Shown here one piece after another: positions 52,479 to 60,583 of a DNA stretch of 64,000 bases (position 1 is its first letter; every line of letters starts with the position of its first letter). The stretch is from Corallococcus macrosporus. Its GTDB lineage: Bacteria; Myxococcota; Myxococcia; Myxococcales; Myxococcaceae. A program made the position numbers and the translations under genes. The stretch spans positions 1,364,001-1,428,000 of the forward strand of contig NZ_JAFIMU010000007.1 in assembly GCF_017302985.1 (NCBI RefSeq), given 5' to 3'. The notes beneath the pieces were generated by a model, which made no database searches, was not told the origin of the DNA, and saw only the letters and a list, made by a program, of their open reading frames with translations.

Positions 52479-52856
52479 ATGAGAGCACGTGACCTCAAGG
52501 TGCTGGGGACAGAGGAGTTGATTGCGCGTTTCCGCGAGGTTTCAGCCAGGCATGGACGCTTGCTGAATGCGCGCGACACCCGGGCTGCGAACAAGAACTA
52601 CCTTCTCGCGGCAGCCGTCAGGAAGGAGCTGCGGACCCGTTGGCCCGATGCGGAGAAGGGCCTCCGGGGATTGCTGACCGATCCGGAGCCAGGAACGCGG
52701 TATTGGGCCGCGACGGCTGCCCTGGGCTTCGCACCCGGCGAGGCAGAACGTGCGCTTGCCCTGCTGGCGGAGCCGCCGCCGACACTGCTGAGTGTGAGTG
52801 CGGCAATGACCCTTGATGCGTGGAAGAACGGAACGCTTCCGCTGCTGGACGAGTAG
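52479..52856 (+). CDS. DUF2019 domain protein
   Basis: 125-aa protein resembling DUF2019, a small HEAT-like helical family often found beside polymorphic toxins. Visible marks are ARDTRAANKNYLLAAAVRKE in the first half and TRYWAATAALGFAPGEAERA with a terminal AAMTLDAWKNGTLPLL. It sits 81 bases after hsdR at the extreme right of the island; its stop lies only four bases before the right repeat. It may be an orphan immunity protein with no toxin beside it, or a restriction accessory factor. GGAG lies before ATG 52479. Confidence 0.72.
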   Translation: MRARDLKVLGTEELIARFREVSARHGRLLNARDTRAANKNYLLAAAVRKELRTRWPDAEKGLRGLLTDPEPGTRYWAATAALGFAPGEAERALALLAEPPPTLLSVSAAMTLDAWKNGTLPLLDE

Positions 52857-52860
52857 AACC

Positions 52861-52902
52861 GCTCAGCCCGCCAGTTGCGTCCAGTCCTCCTCGTGGGTGA
52901 AG
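52861..52902. repeat. 42-bp direct repeat: carH 3' end (right boundary)
   Basis: Intact copy within carH, covering its TGA (52863-52865) and last 13 codons (FTHEEDWTQLAG region). Matches 44062-44103 at 41 of 42 bases. Confidence 0.9.
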
Positions 52903-53756
52903 AGCTTCACCCCCAGGCGTTCGCAGATGTCCGCGTGCGCCTGGGCGGCGGGACCTCCCACCCAGAGCGGCAGTCCCTCCGGCAGCGCGTCCCGCAGGCG
53001 CGTGAGCACGTCCTCGAAGACCGTGGCGCCCCGGTTCGTCACCGCGGACAGGCCCACCACGTCTGGCTTTGCCCGGGCCACCGTCTCCCCCAGCCCCTCC
53101 GCCGGCACGCGCTGCCCCAGCAGCGTCACGCGCAGGCCCGCGTACCGCAACCGCAGCGCCGCTCCCAGGAGGCCAATCTCGTGCTCCTCCTCCGGGAAGC
53201 ACGCCAGCACCGCGTGCCTGCGGCCTCCCCGGGGCGCCCCGTGCAGCAGGCTCACCAGCCGCTCGCGCACCACCTGCGTCACCAGGTGCTCCTGCGCCAC
53301 CGTCAGGGTTCCCGCGTGCCAGCGCTCGCCCACCTCGCGCTGCACCGGCACCAGCACGTCCTCGAAGGCTTTCAAGGGCGGCAGCGCGGTCAGCACCTCG
53401 TCCAGGATGCGGGAGACGCGGGACTGATCATACGCCTCGGCCGCGGCCATCACCGCCGCGCGCCAGGCCTCCGGCTGTGCCCCGAGCCGCTCCTCCGTTC
53501 CTCCGGAAGCCGGCACGTCCAGCTCCGCGCGCAGCTGGGGCAGGAGCTTCGCGGCCTCGCTGATGGCCACGCCCTCGTCCGTCAGCGCCTTGAGCCGCTT
53601 GAGGAGCGCCACGTCGCGGTCGGTGTAGACGCGGTAGCCCGCCGGGGTGCGCTCGGGGACGAGCACCCCGTAACGGCGCTCCCAGGCGCGGATGAGCTCC
53701 ACGCGGACCCCCGACAGCTCCGCGGCGATGTGGATGCGATAGGTGCGCTCAGCCAT
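52863..53756 (-). CDS. carH: CarH, B12-dependent light-responsive MerR-type repressor
   Basis: 297-aa repressor of carotenoid synthesis. The N-terminal MerR HTH (residues 1-70) contains ELIRAWERRYGVLVPERT. The B12-capping helical bundle carries Trp146 and, nine residues on, Glu156-His157: the W-x9-EH motif of adenosylcobalamin photosensors. The Rossmann domain has ExHxxG (Glu190-x-His192-x-x-Gly195), the cobalt lower ligand. In the dark AdoB12-bound tetramers repress the crt promoter; light breaks the Co-C bond and releases DNA (established for CarH family). Starts 12 bases after carA. The last 42 bases are the site of island insertion. Confidence 0.95.
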   Translation of the reverse strand: MAERTYRIHIAAELSGVRVELIRAWERRYGVLVPERTPAGYRVYTDRDVALLKRLKALTDEGVAISEAAKLLPQLRAELDVPASGGTEERLGAQPEAWRAAVMAAAEAYDQSRVSRILDEVLTALPPLKAFEDVLVPVQREVGERWHAGTLTVAQEHLVTQVVRERLVSLLHGAPRGGRRHAVLACFPEEEHEIGLLGAALRLRYAGLRVTLLGQRVPAEGLGETVARAKPDVVGLSAVTNRGATVFEDVLTRLRDALPEGLPLWVGGPAAQAHADICERLGVKLFTHEEDWTQLAG

Positions 53757-53768
53757 GGTGTGCTTGCT

Positions 53769-54629
53769 TCAAGGTCGGTTCTGCGCGTTTCGCGCCTGTT
53801 GCCAGACGGCGATGAGTTCCTCCGCGGACTCCGCGTACTGCGCGCCCAACGTGAAGAGGGTCTTCAGGTGCTCCCGCGCTCCGGGCCCGCCTACCACCAG
53901 CGGCGCCGGAGCGCACGCGTGCATCGCTTCGGACAACACGGTGACGAAGTCCTCCGAATCCCGGCGGCGGATGAAGGACAGCGCCACCACGTCCGGGTGC
54001 AACTGCATGCACGCGCCGTGCAGCGCCTCCGCGGGCGTGTCCGCCCCCAGCACCGTCACCCGCCAGCCCCTCGCCTTGAGGTGCACGCCCAGCGCGAGCA
54101 GGCCGCCCTCGTGGTGGTCCCTCGCCGGACACGCGAGGAGCCCCCGGGGCCCGTCGCCCACCCGCTCCATCCCCGCCAGCAGCATGCGCAGCCGCTGGCG
54201 CACCAGCGCGGACGCCATGTGCTCACGCGCCACGTCCAGACGGGAGGCCATCTCACGCAGCAACGGGATGAGGACGGTGTCGCAGTAGGTGGTGGGGCCC
54301 AGCCCCACCTGGGCCTCGGACAGGACGGCGTCCGCGGCCTCCGCGTCCAACGCCGTCACCGCCGACCAGAAGCGATCCATGCGCCGGGCTTCCGGAGGGA
54401 TGGAGCGCGCGGGCTCGTCGCGCACCTGGGAGATGGCCTCGCTCACCGAGAGACCCTCCTCCATCAGCTTCGCCACCCGGCGGACGGCCTCCAGTTCGTC
54501 ACGTGAGTAGACGCGGTAGTTGTTCTCGCTGCGCTCCGGGCGCGGGAAGCCGTAGCGGCGCTCCCATGCGCGCAGCGTGGCCTCGCGGATGCCGGTGAGC
54601 CGGGCGATGGTGCGGATGCGCAGGCTCAT
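53769..54629 (-). CDS. carA: CarA, MerR-type repressor of the carotenoid operon
   Basis: 286-aa paralogue of CarH with MerR HTH (LRAWERRYGFPRPERSENNY) and the same capping and Rossmann domains. DxHxxG (Asp171-x-His173-x-x-Gly176) is kept, but the segment matching the W-x9-EH motif is five residues shorter and has Leu131 in place of Trp; only Glu136-His137 remain. This fits M. xanthus CarA, which represses independently of B12 and is antagonised by CarS. It targets the operator before crtE. Its start overlaps the acyltransferase stop by 4 bp. Confidence 0.94.
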   Translation of the reverse strand: MSLRIRTIARLTGIREATLRAWERRYGFPRPERSENNYRVYSRDELEAVRRVAKLMEEGLSVSEAISQVRDEPARSIPPEARRMDRFWSAVTALDAEAADAVLSEAQVGLGPTTYCDTVLIPLLREMASRLDVAREHMASALVRQRLRMLLAGMERVGDGPRGLLACPARDHHEGGLLALGVHLKARGWRVTVLGADTPAEALHGACMQLHPDVVALSFIRRRDSEDFVTVLSEAMHACAPAPLVVGGPGAREHLKTLFTLGAQYAESAEELIAVWQQARNAQNRP

Positions 54630-55303
54630 GGGCCCAGACCTCGCGCGCGGTCCCAGCGCTCCGCCACACCGTGCGCTCCCGACACCTTCCTCGTGAAGCC
54701 CTCCAGGCTCGTCGCCTCGGCTACCCGCCGCACCACCGTCTCCAGGCCACTCTGGAAGCGTGCGAGCGGTCCGGCCTCGTGCGGCGTGCCGACCTCCAGC
54801 AACACGTCCGGCCGCTCGTGCTCGAAGAACGCGTAGCGGATGGCGATGGGCACGCACTCCGCCTTCGCCGCGCGCGCGAGCAACTCCACGCCGCGCTCCA
54901 ACTGGAGCGGGAGGACGCCGAAGGGGCGGTGCTCCCCTTCCGGAAAGACACACACGGCCGCGCCCGGCTTGCGCAGCAGCTCCTTCGCGTAGCGCAGCGA
55001 GGACAGGGACGACATCGCGTCCTGCTTGCGGATGCTGAACGCGCCCATCTTCGTGTGGAAGGGATAGCGGCGCAGGTTCTCCTCGTCCATGAGGCAGTAG
55101 CCGTCCCAGGCCGCCACCTGGCAGAGCTGGTGCAGCACGAAACCGTCCCACCAGTTGGCGTGGTTCAGGTACACGAGCCGGCCCACGCCGTCGGAGGGCA
55201 GCTCGCCGCGCACCCACAGGCCGCGGAACGTCGAGCGGACCTTCCACCCGATGTACCGGTCCACCGCCCACCCGAAGGGCCCACCCTTGGCCGCGCGAAT
55301 CAA
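54626..55303 (-). CDS. PlsC-like acyltransferase of the carotenoid cluster
   Basis: 225-aa glycerol-phosphate-type acyltransferase. LNHANWWDGF contains the HxxxxD catalytic motif, and CVFPEGEHRPFG carries the EGxR-like substrate motif. It corresponds to the ORF9 position of the M. xanthus operon and probably adds a fatty acid to a carotenoid glycoside or alcohol; myxobacterial carotenoids are often esterified. The start is a TTG at 55303 overlapping the crtYd stop by 4 bp, an unusual codon; no in-frame ATG fits. Its stop overlaps carA by 4 bp. Confidence 0.85.
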   Translation of the reverse strand: MIRAAKGGPFGWAVDRYIGWKVRSTFRGLWVRGELPSDGVGRLVYLNHANWWDGFVLHQLCQVAAWDGYCLMDEENLRRYPFHTKMGAFSIRKQDAMSSLSSLRYAKELLRKPGAAVCVFPEGEHRPFGVLPLQLERGVELLARAAKAECVPIAIRYAFFEHERPDVLLEVGTPHEAGPLARFQSGLETVVRRVAEATSLEGFTRKVSGAHGVAERWDRARGLGP

Positions 55304-55647
55304 GACGCCCGAGCCTCCTTGAGCCGCAGGAGCGCCGTGAACAGCGCGAGTCCCAGCGACACCAGGATGCTGGTGATGAGGAAGAAGAGGATCTCCTCCA
55401 GCGGCACGGCGCCCACGTACACGCCCACGTGGCGCCCCTCGCCGAAGTTCCAGATGCCGGTGGAGATGGCCAGGTGGTCCGCGATGGACAGGTACACGCC
55501 CACGATCAGCGCGGGAGGCAGCACCGCGCGAAGCACCTCGCCCGAGCGGGACTTGTAGTGGTTCACGAGCACCGCCAGCTGGATGGCGATGACCGGCAGC
55601 GTCCACGCCAGCAGGTGGATGAGGTATGCCCAGCGCGTCTCCATCAT
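55300..55647 (-). CDS. crtYd: Lycopene cyclase subunit CrtYd
   Basis: 115-aa integral membrane protein with three or four hydrophobic helices. Family marks are TGIWNFGEG, and the acidic PLEEILFF helix pair (GAVPLEEILFFLITSILVS). With CrtYc it forms the heterodimeric cyclase that makes beta rings from lycopene (or a gamma-carotene/torulene route). The ATG at 55647 overlaps the crtYc stop (ATGA). GAGG lies upstream. Confidence 0.9.
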   Translation of the reverse strand: MMETRWAYLIHLLAWTLPVIAIQLAVLVNHYKSRSGEVLRAVLPPALIVGVYLSIADHLAISTGIWNFGEGRHVGVYVGAVPLEEILFFLITSILVSLGLALFTALLRLKEARAS

Positions 55648-56027
55648 GGCGACACCTCGCGGGGTTCCAGGGCCCGCTCCACGCGGGCGGGCTTCCGCGC
55701 TTGAGACACGGGTTGGGGCTTCTTCGCCAGCACGCGCTCCAGCCGGTCGCGCGCCCACAGGCCCACGAGCAGGGTCTGGAGGCCGAAGAAGAGGTACTCC
55801 TCCAGCGGCAGGTAGCCCAGCTTCACGCCCCAGATGCGCTCCGGGTCGAAGCCCCACAGGCCCCACTTCACGGCCATGTTGTCCCACGGCGACGTGGCCG
55901 CGTAGACGATGACGAGCAGCAAGCCCATGGGGGCCAGGCCCCGCCACGACAGCGTGCGGCGGTAGCGCACGAGCAGGAACAGGATGGGCAGCACGACGAA
56001 GATGCCCAGGAAGCGCGCGTAGGTCAT
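55644..56027 (-). CDS. crtYc: Lycopene cyclase subunit CrtYc
   Basis: 127-aa membrane subunit of the heterodimeric lycopene cyclase. Helices include LGIFVVLPILFLLVRYRRTL and GLLLVIVYAATSPWDNMAVK; PWDN and LGYLPLEEYLFFGLQTLLVG are the conserved acidic motifs of CrtYc/CrtYd. The C-terminal tail is basic and cytoplasmic. ATG 56027 overlaps the glycosyltransferase stop by 4 bp. Confidence 0.9.
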   Translation of the reverse strand: MTYARFLGIFVVLPILFLLVRYRRTLSWRGLAPMGLLLVIVYAATSPWDNMAVKWGLWGFDPERIWGVKLGYLPLEEYLFFGLQTLLVGLWARDRLERVLAKKPQPVSQARKPARVERALEPREVSP

Positions 56028-57142
56028 CCCGGGCCTCCACTCCACTGCGGCGCCACGCGAACCATGCGTCCTCCGGACTCCAGCGCGTAGGTATGGCCGC
56101 GCCAGGTCACCCGTCCCTGCCGCGTCAGCGAGGCCGCGAAGGCCGCGAGCAGCAACAGCTCTCCCTGCATCCAGTCCGTCAGTGCGTGGCCCGTGTCCAC
56201 TTCCTGGGGCACGCGGCTGAGCGCGGCGAGGCGCAGCGACAGCATCGTGCGCACGGCGACGAGGGCCGCCACCGCGAGCCACACGGCGGGCTCATGGAGC
56301 CACGCGGCCAGCAGCAGCAGCGGCACGGTGGGCGTGAAGAGCAGCGGCACGGTCGGGTACAGGCCGGGCCGGTGGCTCGCGAGCACCTGCATCCAGCGCG
56401 TGAAGCGCTCCAGGGGCACGCGCCAGGACGTCCCATGGGCGACGGGCACCCACGCGGGCGCGGGGCTCAGCGCCACGTCCAGGCCGCGCGCGTGCAGCCG
56501 CTTCGCCAGCTCCAGGTCCTCGCCGATGTGGTCCGACAGTCCGGCCAGCTCCTCCACCGCGCGCGGTGACAACCCGAGCGCCTTGCCGCACACGGCCTGC
56601 GCGCCCGCGCTCATCGCATGCAGCGCGCGGAAGCTGTGGTGCGTGTAGCGAAGCAGCCCCGCCATGGCACGGCCGGCCGCGTCCACCGCGCCCACGGGAG
56701 TGGGGGCAGCCGTGCTCAACGCGGCGCCGGCAGCGAGCGGAGCGGCCAGGCCCTCCACCAGCGCTCCCGTGACGGCCACGTCCGCGTCCACCGCGAGCAC
56801 CACGCGTCCGCGCACGTCCAGCGTCTCCAGTGCATAGAGCAGGTGGCCCACCTTGCGGTTGGGGCACACCGGGTCGCTCGGAAGCCAGCGCACGCCTTCG
56901 GCGAGGCGCGGGCGGTAGGGCGACAGCACCACCTGCTCCAGTGGCCCGGCATAGTCGATGGGCAGCGCCAGGTTCTCCAGCTCCAGCGGCGTGGGAGCAT
57001 CCACGGGGCGCAGGAGCAGCACGGAGGGCAGCGGGCCCACGGCCGTGACGGGAGCACGGCGATACAGCCGCGCCAGCGTCACCGCGCTGAAGCCCCCGGC
57101 CAGAGCGGTCCACCCGAGAGTGAGGAAGCCAAGCGTGTTCAT
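56024..57142 (-). CDS. Family 2/21-like glycosyltransferase (carotenoid cluster ORF6)
   Basis: 372-aa membrane-associated glycosyltransferase related to ceramide glucosyltransferases (GT21). N-terminal anchor LGFLTLGWTALAGGFSAVTL, GT-A core (PSVLLLRPVDAP; VVLAVDADVAVTG with the D-x-D), then SDHIGEDLELAKRL, and the (R/Q)xxRW motif as RFTRW. C-terminal hydrophobic helices follow. It probably attaches sugar to a hydroxylated carotenoid, but this is inferred from its place between crtC and crtYc. Overlaps both neighbours by 4 bp. Confidence 0.82.
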   Translation of the reverse strand: MNTLGFLTLGWTALAGGFSAVTLARLYRRAPVTAVGPLPSVLLLRPVDAPTPLELENLALPIDYAGPLEQVVLSPYRPRLAEGVRWLPSDPVCPNRKVGHLLYALETLDVRGRVVLAVDADVAVTGALVEGLAAPLAAGAALSTAAPTPVGAVDAAGRAMAGLLRYTHHSFRALHAMSAGAQAVCGKALGLSPRAVEELAGLSDHIGEDLELAKRLHARGLDVALSPAPAWVPVAHGTSWRVPLERFTRWMQVLASHRPGLYPTVPLLFTPTVPLLLLAAWLHEPAVWLAVAALVAVRTMLSLRLAALSRVPQEVDTGHALTDWMQGELLLLAAFAASLTRQGRVTWRGHTYALESGGRMVRVAPQWSGGPG

Positions 57143-58098
57143 GGCGTCCTCCCCACGCGCGTGCGGAAGTGCGCCATCCAGCGGATGAACGGGGAATGGA
57201 AGCGGCGGAAGTCCGCGACCTCTCCCATCGTGTCCAGCGTGTCGCGCCTCGACTCGAGCCGTGCGTAGAAGGGCGACGACTCCAGCAGGCGCGGTTCGCC
57301 CACCACGTCGTTGCCGGCGTGCAGCCTCGCGGGGACTCGCAGGCCCCAGCCCGTCAGGCTCGTCGGACGCGCCACGGGATTGGGGCCGCGCTCGCAGACC
57401 ACGCCGTTGGGTCCCGCCATCATGCGCAGCGGCGCCACGCCGTCCGGCAGGTGGTAGTCCACCACCGTGTGGTTCTTGTGGTGCGTGCGCGCCCAGTGCC
57501 AGCCCGACAGCCTCGCGCCCAGCAGCTCCTGGCCGTGGTTCGTGTCGTGGTAGCCCAGCCCTTCCGCCTTCAGGCCCTCCGAGGACACCTCCAGCGTCGC
57601 CTCCGCGCGCGGCGCCAACGGCTGCCAGTAGTGCGGCAGGCCCGGCATGAGCTGCACCTCCGCGCCTCGCCCCGTCATCGGCCGCAATGTCAGGCTCGCG
57701 CGCACCGGGCGGCCCCACGGCGCCGTCCCGTCCTCCACGTCCATGTGCACCGTGCCGTCCACCGCGTGTGTCAACGTGGAGCGGCCGATGCGCAGCCGTC
57801 CCGGCCCTTGCAGCTCCACGCGCGGGTACTCGCTCAGCACCCACAACTTGCGCACACCCTGGTGGTAGAGCGCGAAGTTCACCGCGCTGTACGCCAGCGG
57901 ATGCCCGCCGCGCTTCGCCGCCACCGAGTAGCGCGGCGAGAACAGCGACCCCAGCATGAAGATGCAGACCGCGCTGTACGGCCCGGCCGTCACGTCCGCG
58001 TAGAACCAGCGGTACGCCCCCGCGCTGTCCGGCAACGCGGGCAGCGCGTACGACTCCACCGCGCCGGACAAGACATTCTGCGCGAGCACGGACTTCAT
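57139..58098 (-). CDS. crtC: Hydroxyneurosporene synthase CrtC
   Basis: 319-aa carotenoid 1,2-hydratase. Family features include YRWFYADVTAGPYSAVCIFM near the N-terminus and YHDTNHGQELLG with GWHWARTHH, the conserved His/Asp region of CrtC. It adds water to the terminal double bond of acyclic carotenoids, giving the 1-hydroxy end group of myxobacterial carotenoids. ATG 58098 overlaps crtD by 4 bp. Confidence 0.92.
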   Translation of the reverse strand: MKSVLAQNVLSGAVESYALPALPDSAGAYRWFYADVTAGPYSAVCIFMLGSLFSPRYSVAAKRGGHPLAYSAVNFALYHQGVRKLWVLSEYPRVELQGPGRLRIGRSTLTHAVDGTVHMDVEDGTAPWGRPVRASLTLRPMTGRGAEVQLMPGLPHYWQPLAPRAEATLEVSSEGLKAEGLGYHDTNHGQELLGARLSGWHWARTHHKNHTVVDYHLPDGVAPLRMMAGPNGVVCERGPNPVARPTSLTGWGLRVPARLHAGNDVVGEPRLLESSPFYARLESRRDTLDTMGEVADFRRFHSPFIRWMAHFRTRVGRTP

Positions 58099-59546
58099 GC
58101 GCCCTCCTTCAGGTGCGCGGACGCCATCTGGGCCGCGAACCGGCCCGACAACATCACCAGCGGCACCCCGCCACCCGGATGCGTGCCGCCGCCCGCGAAG
58201 AACAGCCCCGGCGTGCCGCCCCGGATGCGCGGCCTGCGGAACGGACCGAAGCGGCCGTGCGGCAGGAAGCCATAGATGGAGCCGCCCGGAGCCCCACGCG
58301 CCGCCAGGTCCACCGGCGAGCGCTGCCCCACCACGCGCACGCGCCCCTTCACCGCCGGGTAGTACCGGGCGAGCTTCTCGAACATCTGCTCGCGCACGCG
58401 CTCCGCGCTGGACTCCCACTCGCGCCGCGCCTGCTCCGCCCGGCCCTCCTCCAGCGGCATGGCCGGCGCGTTCACCATCACGAACAGCCCCGTGTGGCCC
58501 AGCGGCGCCATGCCGGGGTCCGTGGCGGACGGGTTGCAGACGTACACCGTGGGGTCCGCGGCGAGCTGCCCGGCGAAGAGCTCATCGAACTCCTTCCGGT
58601 AGTCCCCGCCGAACATCACCGTGTGATGCGGAATCGACGGCCGCCCCTCCACGTCCAGCAGCAGCACGAAGCCGGACAGCGACAGCGGCTCCGACTCGCG
58701 GCGCAGCGACGCCAGCGGATCCGCGTTCACCACGACGCTGTCGAACAGCTCGCCCACCGGGTCCACGCGGTAGCCGCCGGAGACGCGCTCGAAGCGGGCG
58801 CGCGTGTCCAGGTGCACCGTCACGCCCAGCCGCCGCACCGCCTGCCCCAGCGCGTCCACCAGCGCGCCAATGCCGCCGCGCACGTGGTGCACGCCATACG
58901 CGTGCTCGATGTGCGGGATGAGCGCGAACGCGGCGCTGGACGCATAGGGCGACCCGCCCGCGTAGGTGGCGAAGCGGCCCACGTACTGCCGCAGGTGGTG
59001 CGTCTGGAAGTGCTTCGCCGCCAGCGTGTGAAGCGTGTCCAGCTTCATCCCCGCCAGCATCGCGCCGATGCCCCGGCGGGCCACGCGAGCCATGAAGCCG
59101 GCCATGCCCTCGAAGGGGGCCTCCAGGTAGGGCTCCCCCGCCGCGCGCCAGATGGCCGCGGCCTCCGCGTAGAAGGAGTGCACGCCCTTGCGCTCGATGG
59201 GGCGCAGCTCCGCGGCGCTCTCCGCCATGCGCTCCAGGTCCTTGTACGCCGTGAAGCCGCACCCATCCGAGAAGTGGTAGGTGCACTGCGGCTCCAGCTC
59301 CGTGAACGGCGGCAGCAGGTCCAGCGCGCCCAGTTGCTCGAAGGTGCTCCGCACCAGCGCCGGCAGCGTGAGCAGCGTGGGCCCCGTGTCCAGCGTGAGC
59401 CCCTCCAGTGTCACCGCCTGCGCCTTGCCGCCGAGCGACGGGCTGCCCTCGAACAGCGTCACCGCGTGGCCTTCCTTCGCAAGGAGGCCCGCGGCCGTCA
59501 GTCCGCCGATGCCGCCACCAATCACCGCCACGCGCGAGGCCTTCAT
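58095..59546 (-). CDS. crtD: Carotenoid 3,4-desaturase CrtD (phytoene desaturase family)
   Basis: 483-aa FAD-dependent desaturase. N-terminal dinucleotide-binding motif VIGGGIGGLTAAGLLAKEGH. The segment RQYVGRFATYAGGSPYASSA is characteristic of CrtD/1-hydroxycarotenoid 3,4-desaturases rather than of CrtI. The C-terminal FAD motif is FFAGGGTHPGGGVPLVMLSG. It works after CrtC to introduce the C-3,4 double bond. Distinguishing CrtD from a second CrtI is by motif and by its place next to crtC. Four-bp overlaps on both sides. Confidence 0.86.
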   Translation of the reverse strand: MKASRVAVIGGGIGGLTAAGLLAKEGHAVTLFEGSPSLGGKAQAVTLEGLTLDTGPTLLTLPALVRSTFEQLGALDLLPPFTELEPQCTYHFSDGCGFTAYKDLERMAESAAELRPIERKGVHSFYAEAAAIWRAAGEPYLEAPFEGMAGFMARVARRGIGAMLAGMKLDTLHTLAAKHFQTHHLRQYVGRFATYAGGSPYASSAAFALIPHIEHAYGVHHVRGGIGALVDALGQAVRRLGVTVHLDTRARFERVSGGYRVDPVGELFDSVVVNADPLASLRRESEPLSLSGFVLLLDVEGRPSIPHHTVMFGGDYRKEFDELFAGQLAADPTVYVCNPSATDPGMAPLGHTGLFVMVNAPAMPLEEGRAEQARREWESSAERVREQMFEKLARYYPAVKGRVRVVGQRSPVDLAARGAPGGSIYGFLPHGRFGPFRRPRIRGGTPGLFFAGGGTHPGGGVPLVMLSGRFAAQMASAHLKEGA

Positions 59547-60583
59547 CGCGGACCTCCCGTGCCCGTGGGCAAGAGCGGCACCGGCGCGGGCGACACCGGC
59601 AGCGCCAGCGGAGCCTCCGGCAAGGCGGCCCGAGGGTTGAGGAACACCTTCGCCGTCAGCGCCAGCTTGCGTCCCGTCGTCGTGTGCGCGCGGCCGCTGA
59701 AGACGTCGTCATCCCGTGCCTCGATGTCGCGCAGGATGTCGCCGTAGATGGCGCCCATCAGCCGCACCATGCGCTGGCTGCCGAAGCCGGTGAGGTAGTG
59801 CACGCCCGCCGCCGCTCGCGCGTAGTACGCCCGCGCGCGCTGGATTTGAAAGCGCATGAAGTCGCGCCACTTCGCGTCCACCCGGCCCGCGCGCAGGTCG
59901 TCCTCGGTGATGCCGAAGGCCGCCAGCTCCTCCGAGGGCAGGTACACCCGGCCGCGCTCCAGGTCCTCGCGCACGTCGCGCAGGATGTTGGTGAGCTGCA
60001 TCGCGCGGCCCAGGTCCGCCGCCGGCTCCACCGCGCGCGAGTCCTCGCAGCCCAGCACCGGCGTCAGCATCAACCCGACCACCCCCGCGACCCGGTAGCA
60101 GTACAGGTCCAGCTCCGCCCAGGTGTCGTAGCGCTGCTTCGTCAGGTCCATCTCCATGCCGGAGATGAGGTCCTGGAAGGGCTGCTCCGGAATCCGGTAG
60201 TGGTGGATGGTGTGGCGCAGCGCCGCGAACTCGCTCGGCTCCCACGGCGAGGGCGCGTCCGCGGAGGGCTGGCGCGCGGACGGCGGGCCCAGCTCCTTCG
60301 ACGCCAGCTCCGGCAGCGGCAGGTACACCTCCGCCACGCGCTCGCGCGCCCGGGCCAGCCGCGTGGCCAGGGACATGGGCGCCTCACCCGGCAGCGCGCT
60401 CTCGCCCGCGTCCACCAGGTCGTCCAGCCGCCGGCAGAAGGCATACAGCGCGAAGGCCGCCTTCCGCCGCTGTCCGAAGAGGAGATACGACGCGAAGAAG
60501 AAGCTCTTGGCGTGGTGGCGCGTGACGACCCGCGCGCGCTGGTAGCCCCGGGCGATGAGCTCCGGAGAAGCGGTGACGCTCAT
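59543..60583 (-). CDS. crtB: Phytoene synthase CrtB
   Basis: 346-aa prenyl synthase joining two geranylgeranyl diphosphates to phytoene. The two Asp-rich motifs are visible: CRRLDDLVDAGES and NILRDVREDLERGRVYLP, and YCYRVAGVVGLMLTPVLG between them. The C-terminal Pro-rich extension is dispensable-looking. ATG 60583 overlaps crtI by 4 bp. Membrane-associated enzyme at the entry of the pathway. Confidence 0.95.
   Translation of the reverse strand: MSVTASPELIARGYQRARVVTRHHAKSFFFASYLLFGQRRKAAFALYAFCRRLDDLVDAGESALPGEAPMSLATRLARARERVAEVYLPLPELASKELGPPSARQPSADAPSPWEPSEFAALRHTIHHYRIPEQPFQDLISGMEMDLTKQRYDTWAELDLYCYRVAGVVGLMLTPVLGCEDSRAVEPAADLGRAMQLTNILRDVREDLERGRVYLPSEELAAFGITEDDLRAGRVDAKWRDFMRFQIQRARAYYARAAAGVHYLTGFGSQRMVRLMGAIYGDILRDIEARDDDVFSGRAHTTTGRKLALTAKVFLNPRAALPEAPLALPVSPAPVPLLPTGTGGPR

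Larger units (their letters stand above)
44062..52902. mobile_element. Putative accessory island at the carH 3' end (toxin/immunity copy 2, type I RM, DUF2019)
   Basis: The segment between the two 42-bp repeats contains toxin copy 2, its Imm11, hsdM-hsdS-hsdR and a DUF2019 gene, all on the plus strand against carH. If the insert were removed with one repeat copy, carH would directly face the gene at 43577. No integrase, transposase or plasmid gene is present, so it moved by an outside recombinase or by homologous exchange. The limits are those of the repeats. Confidence 0.65.

Noticed and set aside
44062-52902. Prophage or integrative plasmid
   Set aside because: No integrase, structural, replication or transfer genes are present; only the repeats suggest mobility.
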